Counted from the stretch's first letter, positions 48,526 through 57,252 are shown. The stretch: DNA of 64,000 nt from JACPTG01 sp964504135 (GCA_964504135.1 CAZDCW010000002.1:1-64000); one strand, 5' to 3'. Numbers and translations are program-made. The notes: generated from the sequence alone by a model not told the origin.

Positions 48526-48987
48526 ATGAGCATTAACCTGATTGTTGAGGATGGCCAAGTAAAACCATCATCTGTCCCGGAAGGATATTACACTGCCTTT
48601 GTTGGAAAAACCCCTGAAGGGGAACATATTGTGATGTTCAGGGCAATGGGCCAACATTTTGATTATAGGGATAATGCGAAAGTGTTTACCGGTTCAGGTG
48701 TCCTTGCGGAGGCAACTGTGGATTCAGTACTGTTCCCCCCGTGTGGAGAACGTTGGTTTGTGAACTATGAGCTTCCGCATAGCCTTGATAGGCTTGTCAT
48801 TCCAGCACCATTCGGTTTCAGGAACGCCGATGGAACACTCAAAGAGCAACCTTATTTGATTCGCAAGCAGCCGCCTGAAGGGATGACAATAGCAGGTGCA
48901 GAAGCAGCGCAAAGGGTATACCAGGAAACGATGCCGGACCTTTATACGCATTCTGAGATTCCGTTAGAGACTTTGTTTAGAGCCTAA
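48526..48987 (+). CDS. Hypothetical 153-residue protein
   Basis: ATG 48526 (GTG at 48523 is also in frame) lies about 25 bases after CTTTTTATAGC (48493-48503). The product looks soluble and beta-rich (YTAFVGKTPEGEHIVMFRAM), with no recognised domain. Function unknown. Confidence 0.5.
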   Translation: MSINLIVEDGQVKPSSVPEGYYTAFVGKTPEGEHIVMFRAMGQHFDYRDNAKVFTGSGVLAEATVDSVLFPPCGERWFVNYELPHSLDRLVIPAPFGFRNADGTLKEQPYLIRKQPPEGMTIAGAEAAQRVYQETMPDLYTHSEIPLETLFRA

Positions 48988-49020
48988 CCTGAAATGGGGA
49001 AATCTGCTCAATGAAAATTT

Positions 49021-50643
49021 TTACACCTGCTCAAGCAGCCTCAGTGCCCTGTCCCCGAGGGCGAGGACAAACGGCGCAAGCTTTGGCCCGCGCTCCTTGT
49101 TCAGCAGCACAAGATAGCCTGCCTTGAAGAAATCCTTTGGGTCAATCCCCACCTTTTTGGAAATCTCGTAGAATTCCAGGAAAAGGGTCTTTTCATCCCA
49201 TTCCCTTGATTTCAGGGCCCTGACAACCTCCCTGACTGCCTTTTTCTGCAGCTGTGACAGCTCCGCGGCAACCCTGTCCTGGAGGACATACCTGTCTGAT
49301 TCAGGGGCGTATTTTGAGACCCAAACTTTGGCCATTGCAATCCGCCGAAGAATTGCCTCTTCAGAGTCAGCGGTGTAGTGGCCGGTTTTCCTCAGGCTTG
49401 AAATGTAGCCCTCTGTTGAATCAAATACCTGGGCGAGCATCGCAGCGTGGCTGAAGCTGATGCCAACAGGCTTCTCAACGTGGCCGCTGCAGGAAACCTC
49501 GTAATGGCGCTTTATGTGCGCAGCCTCCTTCTGGTTGTCCAGCTTCTTCTGTCCGAAATGCACTTTTGCGGCGTCGTCAAACTCGTCATAAAGCGCAGGA
49601 AGCTCCTTCCAGGAGAAGCTTCGTGTCATCATCAGCCTCTTGTTGTAGAAAAAGGCCAGCAGGTTTGGCGGCGCAACTTCAAGCCAGTCGTGGGGATAGA
49701 TGACGTTCCCGAGCGAGGCAGACATCTTCACCCCGTCAACCATCAAATGCTCGTAGAACATCGGCTCAGGCGCCGGGTAGTCAAGGACTTTCTCTGAAAT
49801 CTCAGCATTTATCCAGAAGGCGCTGTTCGGCACTATGTACTCTTTCCCTGCGCCCTCGCAGGACACCTTCCAGAATGCCCATTCAGCAGCCCACTCGCTC
49901 TTCCAGAGCAGTTTTCCATTTCCTTTCATCGGGTCGCATGTTCCCTTGAACCCGCATCCCTCTGCGGTTGTGGTCTCGAACATGTAGTCCTTGCATGCAT
50001 AGCTCACCATTCCGCCAGAAACAGTGGTTACCCTTGCGGTCACAATCCTTCCACACCGCTCGCATACAGGCGTCCACGGGCTCCAGCCTGGCTTCAGCGG
50101 GTTGGTCCTGTGCCTGTTCTGGATTGCCCTCACATCCTCGGATTTCTCAACAAGCTTTTTTATGAATGGGCTGAAGCTGCCTTTCCTGTATTCCTCCCTG
50201 GTTGAGTAGGCCTTCATCTCAACAGGGACAAATTCATGCAGAACCTCAAAATACTTTTCCTTGTGATGCTCAGCATAGCTCTTGTGGCAGCCTTCCGGGT
50301 CAGGAATGTCTGTAACCGCAAACCCTATGTATTTTTTGTATTCTTCAGGCACGCCTTCCGGAACCTTCCTGAACGGATCCATGTCCTCGGCAACCCAGAT
50401 GAGCCTTGCCTTGGCTCCTGCATCCTTCAGTGCCCTGAAAACAGTCGCTCCCCTGATGGTGTCAGAAAGCCTTCCGATGTGCAGCACGCCTGAAATCGAG
50501 GCCGAGGTCTTTATTACAAACTCAGAAGGTTTCCTAATCTCCTTGCCAGAATACCTGAATTTCTCCCTGTGGATTATCCGGTCGGCAAGCTGGTCTGCCC
50601 AGAACAGGTTGAAGTCTTCCTCACTGCCTTTCTTTTCCTTCAC
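49021..50643 (-). CDS. lysS: Lysyl-tRNA synthetase, class I
   Basis: 540 residues. The HIGH motif is HIGRLSDTIRG (residues about 56-66) and the KMSKS motif is KMSASLGNVIYPHDW. The class I LysRS is the archaeal type, unrelated in fold to class II LysRS. A zinc-like CERCG segment is near residue 195. The start is GTG 50643, preceded by a TATA (ACTTTATAATA, about 50664-50674), so it has its own promoter 67 bases downstream of the tRNA-Lys gene. The pair may be regulated together, though this is inference. Confidence 0.95.
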   Translation of the reverse strand: MKEKKGSEEDFNLFWADQLADRIIHREKFRYSGKEIRKPSEFVIKTSASISGVLHIGRLSDTIRGATVFRALKDAGAKARLIWVAEDMDPFRKVPEGVPEEYKKYIGFAVTDIPDPEGCHKSYAEHHKEKYFEVLHEFVPVEMKAYSTREEYRKGSFSPFIKKLVEKSEDVRAIQNRHRTNPLKPGWSPWTPVCERCGRIVTARVTTVSGGMVSYACKDYMFETTTAEGCGFKGTCDPMKGNGKLLWKSEWAAEWAFWKVSCEGAGKEYIVPNSAFWINAEISEKVLDYPAPEPMFYEHLMVDGVKMSASLGNVIYPHDWLEVAPPNLLAFFYNKRLMMTRSFSWKELPALYDEFDDAAKVHFGQKKLDNQKEAAHIKRHYEVSCSGHVEKPVGISFSHAAMLAQVFDSTEGYISSLRKTGHYTADSEEAILRRIAMAKVWVSKYAPESDRYVLQDRVAAELSQLQKKAVREVVRALKSREWDEKTLFLEFYEISKKVGIDPKDFFKAGYLVLLNKERGPKLAPFVLALGDRALRLLEQV

Positions 50644-50709
50644 GCCTCAGACCAAACAGGATTTTATTATAAAGTTTGCTGTGGCAAAAAACTTTCGCTG
50701 CAAAAATAG

Positions 50710-50850
50710 TGGGCCCGCAGGGATTCGAATTCCAGCGGCATCTCCCAAGGTTGATGCCTTCCCTGGACCTGAAGGTCGCCCTTCATAACCTGGTGAAGTT
50801 AAGAGCTTCGGAATGCGTTCTTCCGCTCTACCAGGCTAAGCTACGGGCCC
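50710..50850 (-). tRNA. tRNA-Lys (CTT) with three introns
   Basis: 141-base precursor, 74 mature. After removing introns: acceptor GGGCCCG/CGGGCCC, D stem GCTT/GAGC, anticodon stem GAAGG/CCTTC, loop CTCTTAA, T arm CAGGG-TTCGAAT-CCCTG, discriminator A. Intron 1 (50807-50819, 13 bases) at 30/31: CGGA pairs TCCG, bulges AG|A and AA|G. Intron 2 (50777-50799, 23 bases) at 37/38: CTCT pairs AGGG, bulges TA|A and CG|A. Intron 3 (50730-50760, 31 bases) at 53/54: CCAG pairs CTGG, bulges GG|A and AA|T. TATA (TATTTAAAC) is about 30 bases upstream. Confidence 0.92.
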
Positions 50851-50954
50851 GCTATCCCACATGCAATCAGGAGGGTGTTTAAATAGTTTTTTGAAGTTTT
50901 GTGATTAAAACAGTTTGACAAAACCTTTTATACCTCAGGCTAAAGCCAGGCAAA

Positions 50955-51542
50955 ATGCTTGATGTACTAACAGACGCAAACTATCAGGAATTCATGCAGG
51001 CAGGCCTTGCAGTTATCATTGCAACAAAGGAATCCTGCGGGGCATGCGCATTCTACAAGCCCAGGGTGGAAAGGGCAGCCAAGGCAGATGCGGGGATAAG
51101 GTTCGGGAATGCGCAGCTCGACGCCGGGCATCTTGGCCAGTTCAAGAGGAAGTTCACTCCTGATATCTTCACTCATATACCTGTAACCATTGTCCTCAAA
51201 TCAGGAACATGCGTCGAGATGGCGTATGGCTTAATGGCTCCTGAAAGCCTGCTGGAACTGGTGCGTGATGCCGCAGAAAACCCCTATATTTATGTTCCCT
51301 GGAGAAGGGACTCAATCCTGCCGTGGGCGCGAAAATCCGGATATGTTCCGGTGGAGCTCGTTGCGCCGATACAGGACGGAAAGCTGACCAGCATCAGGGG
51401 AATGCCCATTCACCTGCATGAAGGCGTCTGGCCCGAGGCAGGATACGTGGTCAGCCTGGGTGTAGATTCACCGCTTGGAGGGCAGGGCGAACTTTACGCT
51501 GTCCCAAAAGGCCGGATAATAAGGACGGCTAGGCAGCAATAG
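50955..51542 (+). CDS. Thioredoxin-like protein with C-terminal extension
   Basis: 195 residues. An N-terminal thioredoxin fold has KESCGACAFYKPRVERAA, with a C-x-x-C (CGAC) motif and a downstream HIPVTIVLKSG containing the cis-proline. Residues about 110-195 form an added domain not recognised (DSILPWARKSGYVPVELVAP). It is probably a cytoplasmic disulfide oxidoreductase. TATA (CTTTTATACC, about 50926-50935) supports the ATG. Confidence 0.75.
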   Translation: MLDVLTDANYQEFMQAGLAVIIATKESCGACAFYKPRVERAAKADAGIRFGNAQLDAGHLGQFKRKFTPDIFTHIPVTIVLKSGTCVEMAYGLMAPESLLELVRDAAENPYIYVPWRRDSILPWARKSGYVPVELVAPIQDGKLTSIRGMPIHLHEGVWPEAGYVVSLGVDSPLGGQGELYAVPKGRIIRTARQQ

Positions 51543-52881
51543 CATCCAGGACAACCTTTCTGTACTCCTCCCGCAGCTCCTTCAGCCGCTTTTCATTCCT
51601 CGCCTCAATGACAAGGCAGAATTCCGGAAGGTTGTTGGATTTCCTCAGCAATACCCACTCAAGCTCGTTGAGGAAGAACTTTATCCCGTCCCTGGTGAGC
51701 GTTGCGTCAGGGTACTGCTGCCTGTATTTTTTTGTAAGCTCCTCCCTGACTTTTTCTTTTTTTTCATGCGTGCCGCAGTCAATGTATTCCTTGAGCATAG
51801 GCGCGAACCTGACTTCGTCAACAAGCTGCGAAAGCCTCTTCGGTGTTTCGCAGAGCAGCTCAGCCATCTTCAGGCCTGCTAGGAACCCGTCTGAAAATGG
51901 AAAGTGTTCAAACCAGAAATGCGAGCTCATCTCGCCGCCGAATACTGCCTTGTGCTGGTGCACATTCTTTCCTATGAACCCGTGGCCGACCTCGCTCCAG
52001 ATTAGTTCAGAGCCGTAGGATGCGGCAAGTGTCTGGAGCTCGCTGTTGCAGTCAACTGTCATAACCACTTTGCGCGGCCTGCCGCCCTGCTTTGAAAGTA
52101 TGTGCCTGATGAATATTGCTGCTGCGACGCTGCCGTTAATCTCCCGCCCCTTGTCGTCTATAAAGACCGAGCGGTCGCAGTCGCCGTCAAAGCCCACGCC
52201 AAAAGCAGCCCTGTCCTGCACAACCTTGTCCGCCATTTCCCGAAGGTTCTCGCCTTTTGGCTCTGGCCGCTCGTTGTTGAAGTCTGGCTTTGCCTCGCAA
52301 TGGGAAGGGATTACTTCAATTCCAAGCTCCTCGTAAAGGTGCGGTATGACAGTTGCTGCCGACGCGAATAGGCACTCTGCTGCAACTTTTATTCCGGGCT
52401 TTATACTCAGGTGCGCCTTGAGAAAATCCCTGTATGGCTTGTACCCGTCAATCTCGTCATATTTCCCTTTGCCTTCAGTAAACTCTCCTGCCTCGTAAAT
52501 GCTCCTGAGCTCAGCGTACTGGGCGACAAAGCTGCATCCGTTTGCCTCCACAAACTTGAACCCGGTATAGACTGCAGGGTTATGAGAGGCGGTAATCATC
52601 GCCCCATTCTTCTTTTGCTGCCAGCAGTTGAAGAAAAGCACAGGGCTGCCGTATTCACCCACAAAGGTAACATCAGAGCCTGTTGATAGCAGCCCTTGAA
52701 CAAAGGCAGGCTGTATCTTTGCCGATGAATGCCGTATGTCCCTGCCCACAAGGACAGGCTTGCCTTTGAGAAAAGTCCCAAGCGCCCTGCCAACCCTCCC
52801 GGCAGTCTCATCATTCAGTTCTTCATCTATCAGGCCCCTGATGTCGTACTCCTTGAAAAAGCTCACGCCAGGTCCTTCCAT
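51529..52881 (-). CDS. manB: Phosphomannomutase/phosphoglucomutase
   Basis: 450 residues. EYDIRGLIDEELNDETAGRV is the N-terminal signature; MITASHNPAVYTGFKF contains the phosphoserine (ASHNP); GFDGDCDRSVFIDDKGRE the metal loop; GEMSSHFWFEHFPFSDG the sugar loop. It interconverts mannose-1- and 6-phosphate or glucose forms. It overlaps the upstream nucleotidyltransferase gene by 19 bases, so together they make NDP-sugars, likely for glycosylation. Confidence 0.92.
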   Translation of the reverse strand: MEGPGVSFFKEYDIRGLIDEELNDETAGRVGRALGTFLKGKPVLVGRDIRHSSAKIQPAFVQGLLSTGSDVTFVGEYGSPVLFFNCWQQKKNGAMITASHNPAVYTGFKFVEANGCSFVAQYAELRSIYEAGEFTEGKGKYDEIDGYKPYRDFLKAHLSIKPGIKVAAECLFASAATVIPHLYEELGIEVIPSHCEAKPDFNNERPEPKGENLREMADKVVQDRAAFGVGFDGDCDRSVFIDDKGREINGSVAAAIFIRHILSKQGGRPRKVVMTVDCNSELQTLAASYGSELIWSEVGHGFIGKNVHQHKAVFGGEMSSHFWFEHFPFSDGFLAGLKMAELLCETPKRLSQLVDEVRFAPMLKEYIDCGTHEKKEKVREELTKKYRQQYPDATLTRDGIKFFLNELEWVLLRKSNNLPEFCLVIEARNEKRLKELREEYRKVVLDAIAA

Positions 52882-53699
52882 TCCTTTATCGCCCTCTCGT
52901 ACCTTTCAAGGGTTCCTGTGTCAAACCATTGGCCGCTGAACGGATAACCGAACAGCCTGCCCTCGCTGGCAAGCCGCGGGAAAAGGTCTTTTTCAACCAT
53001 CGCGAAGCCGTCAGGTATGAAATCAAGTATTTCAGGCTCCATTATGTAAAGCCCGGCGTTGATTAGGTTTGAGGGCGCTTTGTCCTTTTTTGGCTTTTCC
53101 ACAAACTCAAGTATCCTGCTTCCCTGCAGCCTGGCAACCCCGTAGGCGCTCGGGTCATCAACTGTGGTCAGTGCAATGGTAACCGCAGCCCGGTTCTCCT
53201 TGTGCAGCATGTACATTTCCATGAGGTCTATGTCCTTCAGTTCGTCTGCGTTGCAGCAGATGAACGTTTCAGTGAGAAACTGCCTTGCCAGCTTGAGCGG
53301 GCCGGCTGTGCCAAGCGGATTCTGCTCCTCCACATAGGTTATGTTCAGCCCAAACCTTCTTCCGTTCCCAAGGGCTTCCTTTATCTTGTCAGCCTTGTAG
53401 CCAACGGATATTATCACATTGCGGACATTGTACTTCTTCAGGAGCTCAAGGAGGTGTTGTATCAGCGGCTTGTCATGCAGTGGGATGAGCGGCTTTGGCA
53501 GCTCATGGGTGATTGGCGCAAGCCTCACTCCCCGTCCCCCTGCCAGGATTACCGCTGTCTTTGGGACGCTGTTGCCGAGGGCCTGCATCAGGAATAGCTC
53601 CACTGCGTGGGACCTGTTTTTTATCTTGTAGCCATCAACCCTCCGGTCCACGTCCTTCAGCAGGTCAGAGTCAAGTGTAAGGGTGACGCGTTCCTTCAT
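52863..53699 (-). CDS. Sugar-1-phosphate nucleotidyltransferase with N-terminal ribbon-helix-helix
   Basis: 278 residues. Residues 1-44 (RVTLTLDSDLLKDVDRRVDG, YKIKNRSHAVELFLMQALG) read as a ribbon-helix-helix DNA-binding domain. Residues 48-278 are the NTP-transferase: ILAGGRGVRLAPITHELPKP, NPLGTAGPLKLA, FICCNADELKDIDL, FVEKPKKDKAPSNLINAGLY. It would activate mannose or glucose 1-phosphate with GTP or another NTP. It is fused to a regulator domain and followed by manB. TATA (TTTTTATACC, about 53722-53731) gives a leaderless ATG. Whether the domain binds its own promoter is unknown. Confidence 0.88.
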   Translation of the reverse strand: MKERVTLTLDSDLLKDVDRRVDGYKIKNRSHAVELFLMQALGNSVPKTAVILAGGRGVRLAPITHELPKPLIPLHDKPLIQHLLELLKKYNVRNVIISVGYKADKIKEALGNGRRFGLNITYVEEQNPLGTAGPLKLARQFLTETFICCNADELKDIDLMEMYMLHKENRAAVTIALTTVDDPSAYGVARLQGSRILEFVEKPKKDKAPSNLINAGLYIMEPEILDFIPDGFAMVEKDLFPRLASEGRLFGYPFSGQWFDTGTLERYERAIKEWKDLA

Positions 53700-53795
53700 G
53701 GTCAGGCAGCGGTTGGGCGTGCGGTATAAAAATCTTTCTAAAAGTGTGATGAAGTAATATAAGCGAAATATTTATATAATAGCGTCATATATCGT

Positions 53796-53948
53796 ATGAG
53801 TATGTATGATGAATGGGAAAAGCGGGAGGTGTTGGGGATGGAGGTTGATTCAGACGATTTTTATGACTACTATGAAGACGCCCTCGAGGATGATGAGATA
53901 ACGCCTGAGGAGGAGGGCTTCATACACGGATACAACAGCGCATGTTAA
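53796..53948 (+). CDS. Acidic 50-residue protein
   Basis: MSMYDEWEKREVLGMEVDSD with a strongly acidic central part and a C-terminal ITPEEEGFIHGYNSAC. TATA (ATATTTATATAAT, about 53768-53780) is about 27 bases before ATG 53796, so expression is plausible. No match to a known family. A large hairpin follows. Confidence 0.6.
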   Translation: MSMYDEWEKREVLGMEVDSDDFYDYYEDALEDDEITPEEEGFIHGYNSAC

Positions 53949-53953
53949 AGAAG

Positions 53954-54000
53954 GCCGGCAGCCGCCTCCGAATGGACAAGGTAGCCACAAGGCTGCCGGC
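53954..54000. repeat. Inverted repeat with 10-base arms
   Basis: GCCGGCAGCC (53954-53963) and GGCTGCCGGC (53991-54000) are perfect reverse complements around a 27-base loop. It lies between the acidic protein and the mevalonate genes and may act as a terminator or RNA structure. A related GGCTGCCGG/GGCCGGCAGCC string abuts TATA boxes at 4483 and 23550. Confidence 0.55.
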
Positions 54001-54057
54001 AATAAATATCCTCTTGTTATGGGCAAGATATAAATAGCGCAGTATGTTCCCTCCATT

Positions 54058-55023
54058 ATGGCCACTGCAAGGGCGCCTGGGAAGCTGATGATTCTTGGCG
54101 AGCACGCCGTGGTGTATGGCAGGAGATGCATAGTTACCGCGGTTGACGCAGGAGTCCAGGCGTCTGTGACTGATTCTGAATCCTATTTTATAGATGCCCC
54201 TGACATGGGTTTCTCAGGCCAGGTTGACCTCAGCCAGGAGTCATTCCCGAAGCAGATTGCGTTCGCTGCCCAGGCCGCGAAAAACTTTATGCAGGCATTT
54301 TCGGTTGCGAGGCCTTTCAGGATTACAACGCGCAGCCCTGATACGCCTGAGAAAAAGGTCGGGCTGGGCTCTTCAGCGTCGGTGACGGCTGCGACTATTG
54401 CAGCCCTTGCGTCGCATTTCAGGGTGCCCCTGGACGAGGCAAAGCTCTATACCCTCGCATACAAGACTGTGCTTGAGGTTCAGAAGGTCGGCTCAGGTTT
54501 TGACGCAGCCGCTGCCTCCTATGGCGGGACCATAATGTATAAGATAGGCAGCCCAGAGCCCATCAGCCCATTGGCAGAACAGCTTGTTGTGGCGTACACA
54601 GGCCAGCCTGCCAGCACTCCGGAAATAGTAAGCCATGTCGCTGAGCATGTGAAGAATGACCAAAAATTCTACAATTCGCTTTTTGATGAGATTGAAAAGC
54701 TGGTTTTGATGGCCAGGACTGCGATTGGCAGGCAGGACTGGAGGCAATTAGGTGTTTTGATGAACCATAATCAGGAGCTGCTGAGAAAGATGAAGTCCCC
54801 GTCAACTGAGCTTGGCGTAAGCTCGGAGAAGATTGAGCGGCTTGTGGCAGCGGCCCTGGATGCTGGCGCGTATGGCGCGAAGCTTTCAGGCGCAGGGGTT
54901 GGCGACTGCATAATAGCCCTCTGCCCTGAGGCTTTGGAGGCGAATGTTAAGAAATCCTTGCAGGCTGCTGGCGGCCAGATAATCAATGCGAGGCCGAATG
55001 CGGCAGGGGCATGCGCGGTATGA
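54058..55023 (+). CDS. Phosphomevalonate kinase (GHMP family)
   Basis: 321 residues. APGKLMILGEHAVVYG is the GHMP N-terminus and GLGSSASVTAATIAALASH the phosphate loop. Features that fit phosphomevalonate rather than mevalonate kinase are SGFDAAAASYGGTIMYK, VVAYTGQPASTPEIVSHVAE and the C-terminal SGAGVGDCIIALCPE. It would phosphorylate mevalonate 5-phosphate. A separate, clearer mevalonate kinase is at 59911. It overlaps the decarboxylase by four bases (ATGA). TATA (AGATATAAATAG, about 54024-54035) supports the start. Confidence 0.78.
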   Translation: MATARAPGKLMILGEHAVVYGRRCIVTAVDAGVQASVTDSESYFIDAPDMGFSGQVDLSQESFPKQIAFAAQAAKNFMQAFSVARPFRITTRSPDTPEKKVGLGSSASVTAATIAALASHFRVPLDEAKLYTLAYKTVLEVQKVGSGFDAAAASYGGTIMYKIGSPEPISPLAEQLVVAYTGQPASTPEIVSHVAEHVKNDQKFYNSLFDEIEKLVLMARTAIGRQDWRQLGVLMNHNQELLRKMKSPSTELGVSSEKIERLVAAALDAGAYGAKLSGAGVGDCIIALCPEALEANVKKSLQAAGGQIINARPNAAGACAV

Positions 55024-56015
55024 AGGCAAGGGCAACAGCTTCTCCTAACATTGCCCTTGTGAAATACTGGGGGAAGAGGGACAGCCAGCTTAAGCTTCCG
55101 CTTAATGACAGCATTTCAGTGACCTTGGCAGGCGACTTTCAGAGCAGGACAACTGTTGAATTCTCAGAAGATTATGCGCAGGATTCGTTGCTTCTTGACG
55201 GCGTAGAGGCATCTGAAAAGGAGATGCAGAATGCCTCTTTGCTCCTTGATTATCTGCGGAAGCTGGCAGCAGTGGACTTCAGGGCATCTGTAGTTTCACA
55301 GAACACCTTCCCAAAAGGCGCAGGAATAGCGTCCTCCTCATCAGGGTATGCTGCCCTTGCCGCAGCAGCCTCAGCTGCCCTCGGGCTGAAGCCTGATGCA
55401 AGGCAGCTGTCCATCGCCGCAAGGCTCGGCTCTGGCTCTGCATCGCGCTCAGTCATCGGAGGATTTGCCCACTGGAAGGCAGGGAGTAAGGATGACGGCT
55501 CAGACAGCTTTGCAGTCCAGGTTGCTGATGAGAAACATTGGCCTGAGCTGAGGATTGTTACGGCAATTACAAGCGCAGAGCCTAAAATCATCGGCTCAAC
55601 AGAGGGGATGAAGCGGACTTGTGAGACGAGTGCGCTGTACAGGCAAAGGCTCAGCACGATTCCTGCAAAGGTGGAGGGGATAAGGCAGGCCATCCTTGGG
55701 AAAAACATGCACTCACTTCTTCCTGCGGTGATGGCAGAAAGCAACAGCCTTCACGCAGTGATGCTGGACAGCTGGCCTCCGATTATTTACCTTAATGACA
55801 CATCAAAAAGAATTATCGCAGCCGTCCACGAGCTTAATGACGCCTCCGGAGAAATAATGGCAGGCTACACTTTTGATGCAGGGCCGAATGCGCATATCCT
55901 GACAGAGCAGAAATACCTGCATGAGGTTGAAAAGGCAATAAGGGGCGAAGGGGTTGCGTCACTCCACGTCAGCAGGCCAGGGCCTGGTCCAGGAATTAAG
56001 CTGGGTGAAAATTGA
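55020..56015 (+). CDS. mvaD: Diphosphomevalonate decarboxylase
   Basis: 331 residues from ATG 55020 overlapping the kinase stop. ASPNIALVKYWGKRDSQLKL is the signature of this GHMP branch, FPKGAGIASSSSGYAALAAA the phosphate loop, ARLGSGSASRSVIGGFAHWK the serine-rich loop, and FDAGPNAHIL contains the expected catalytic region near the C-terminus. It makes isopentenyl diphosphate from mevalonate 5-diphosphate with ATP. Most archaea lack this enzyme and use an alternative route; its presence defines the classical pathway here. Confidence 0.92.
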   Translation: MKARATASPNIALVKYWGKRDSQLKLPLNDSISVTLAGDFQSRTTVEFSEDYAQDSLLLDGVEASEKEMQNASLLLDYLRKLAAVDFRASVVSQNTFPKGAGIASSSSGYAALAAAASAALGLKPDARQLSIAARLGSGSASRSVIGGFAHWKAGSKDDGSDSFAVQVADEKHWPELRIVTAITSAEPKIIGSTEGMKRTCETSALYRQRLSTIPAKVEGIRQAILGKNMHSLLPAVMAESNSLHAVMLDSWPPIIYLNDTSKRIIAAVHELNDASGEIMAGYTFDAGPNAHILTEQKYLHEVEKAIRGEGVASLHVSRPGPGPGIKLGEN

Positions 56016-56217
56016 AAACTTTTTTTTTGCGCAGGCTGTGGCTTCCTTGGATTCATCCACCCCTTTGGGAGAGTCAAGGCGTGTACGGTTGGGTTAAATA
56101 TAACTACCTAATTTTTCCAATGACACTTGCGTTCATGTCGCCATTTGGAAGTGGGACTGGCTTTATATTTTTATCGGAAAAGAATTTAAAAGGCAGCTTA
56201 AAACTTACAAGGGGCTT

Positions 56218-57252
56218 ATGGAAAAAGCGGGCATTGCAGGTTACGGCGGTTATATACCGCGCTTCAGGATTAAGGTAGAGGAGATTGCGCGGGCGTGGGG
56301 CAGGGATGCTGAGGCGCTTAAGAAAAGCCTCTGCGTGAATGAGAAGGCTGTGCCTGGCATAGACGAGGATACTGCCACGATGGCTGTGGAGGCAGGCAGG
56401 AAGGCATTGGCCGCAGCAGGAATGCCTGGGGAGAGTATCGGCGCGCTGTTCATCGGCTCAGAGTCGCATCCGTATGCTGTTAAGCCCACCGCGACAGTGG
56501 TTGCTGAAAGCCTCAGGCTCAACCGCGGCCTTTTCTCAGCTGACCTTGAGTTTGCGTGCAAGGCAGGGACTTCAGCCATGCAGATAGTTTACAGCATGGT
56601 AAGGTCAGGGATGATTAAGGCAGGAGTGGCTATAGGCTCTGATGTTGCTCAGGCAAACCCTAATGATGCTTTGGAATGCACTGCGTCGGCAGGCAGCGCT
56701 GCCCTGGTTTTGGGCTCTGAAGGCCTTTTGGCTGATATTGACGCCACCTGTTCTTTTGCTACAGACACGCCTGACTTCTGGAGGAGGCAGGAGCAGCCTT
56801 ATCCGAAACATGGAGGCCAGTTCACTGGAAAGCCTGCATACTACAGGCACGTTTCAGAATGCACTCAGCGCATGCTTCAGCTTACGGATTCAGGTCCGCA
56901 GGACTTTGACCATGTGATATTCCACCAGCCTAATGGCAAGTTTCCGGTTGAGGCGGCAAAGATGCTCGGCTTCACTGAAAAGCAGCTTGAAAAAGGACTG
57001 CTGGTCAGGCAGATTGGCAACTGCTATTCTGCATCTTCGCTGATTGGCCTGTGCTCGGTGCTTGACCAGGCAGGCCCTGGGGAGAGGATTCTGATGGTGT
57101 CGTACGGCTCAGGCGCAGGGGCTGACGGTTTCGCGTTCAGGACAACAAGCCTGCTTGCAGGGAAAAGGCCTGTTCCAAGTGTAAGTCAGATGATGTCTGA
57201 TAACCTGCAATACCTCAAGTATGAAAAATACATCATGAACACTCGAAGATGA
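56218..57252 (+). CDS. hmgB: Hydroxymethylglutaryl-CoA synthase, archaeal type
   Basis: 344 residues. GIAGYGGYIPRFRIKVEEIA, DEDTATMAVEAGRKAL, EFACKAGTSAMQIVYSMVRS (nucleophile cysteine region), DFDHVIFHQPNGKFPVEA (conserved His) and the C-terminal GSGAGADGFAFR match the archaeal HMG-CoA synthase family. It condenses acetyl-CoA and acetoacetyl-CoA. In archaea it forms a complex with thiolase and the DUF35 protein encoded next. It overlaps the thiolase gene by four bases. TATA-like CTTTATATTTTT (about 56160-56171) lies upstream. Confidence 0.95.
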   Translation: MEKAGIAGYGGYIPRFRIKVEEIARAWGRDAEALKKSLCVNEKAVPGIDEDTATMAVEAGRKALAAAGMPGESIGALFIGSESHPYAVKPTATVVAESLRLNRGLFSADLEFACKAGTSAMQIVYSMVRSGMIKAGVAIGSDVAQANPNDALECTASAGSAALVLGSEGLLADIDATCSFATDTPDFWRRQEQPYPKHGGQFTGKPAYYRHVSECTQRMLQLTDSGPQDFDHVIFHQPNGKFPVEAAKMLGFTEKQLEKGLLVRQIGNCYSASSLIGLCSVLDQAGPGERILMVSYGSGAGADGFAFRTTSLLAGKRPVPSVSQMMSDNLQYLKYEKYIMNTRR

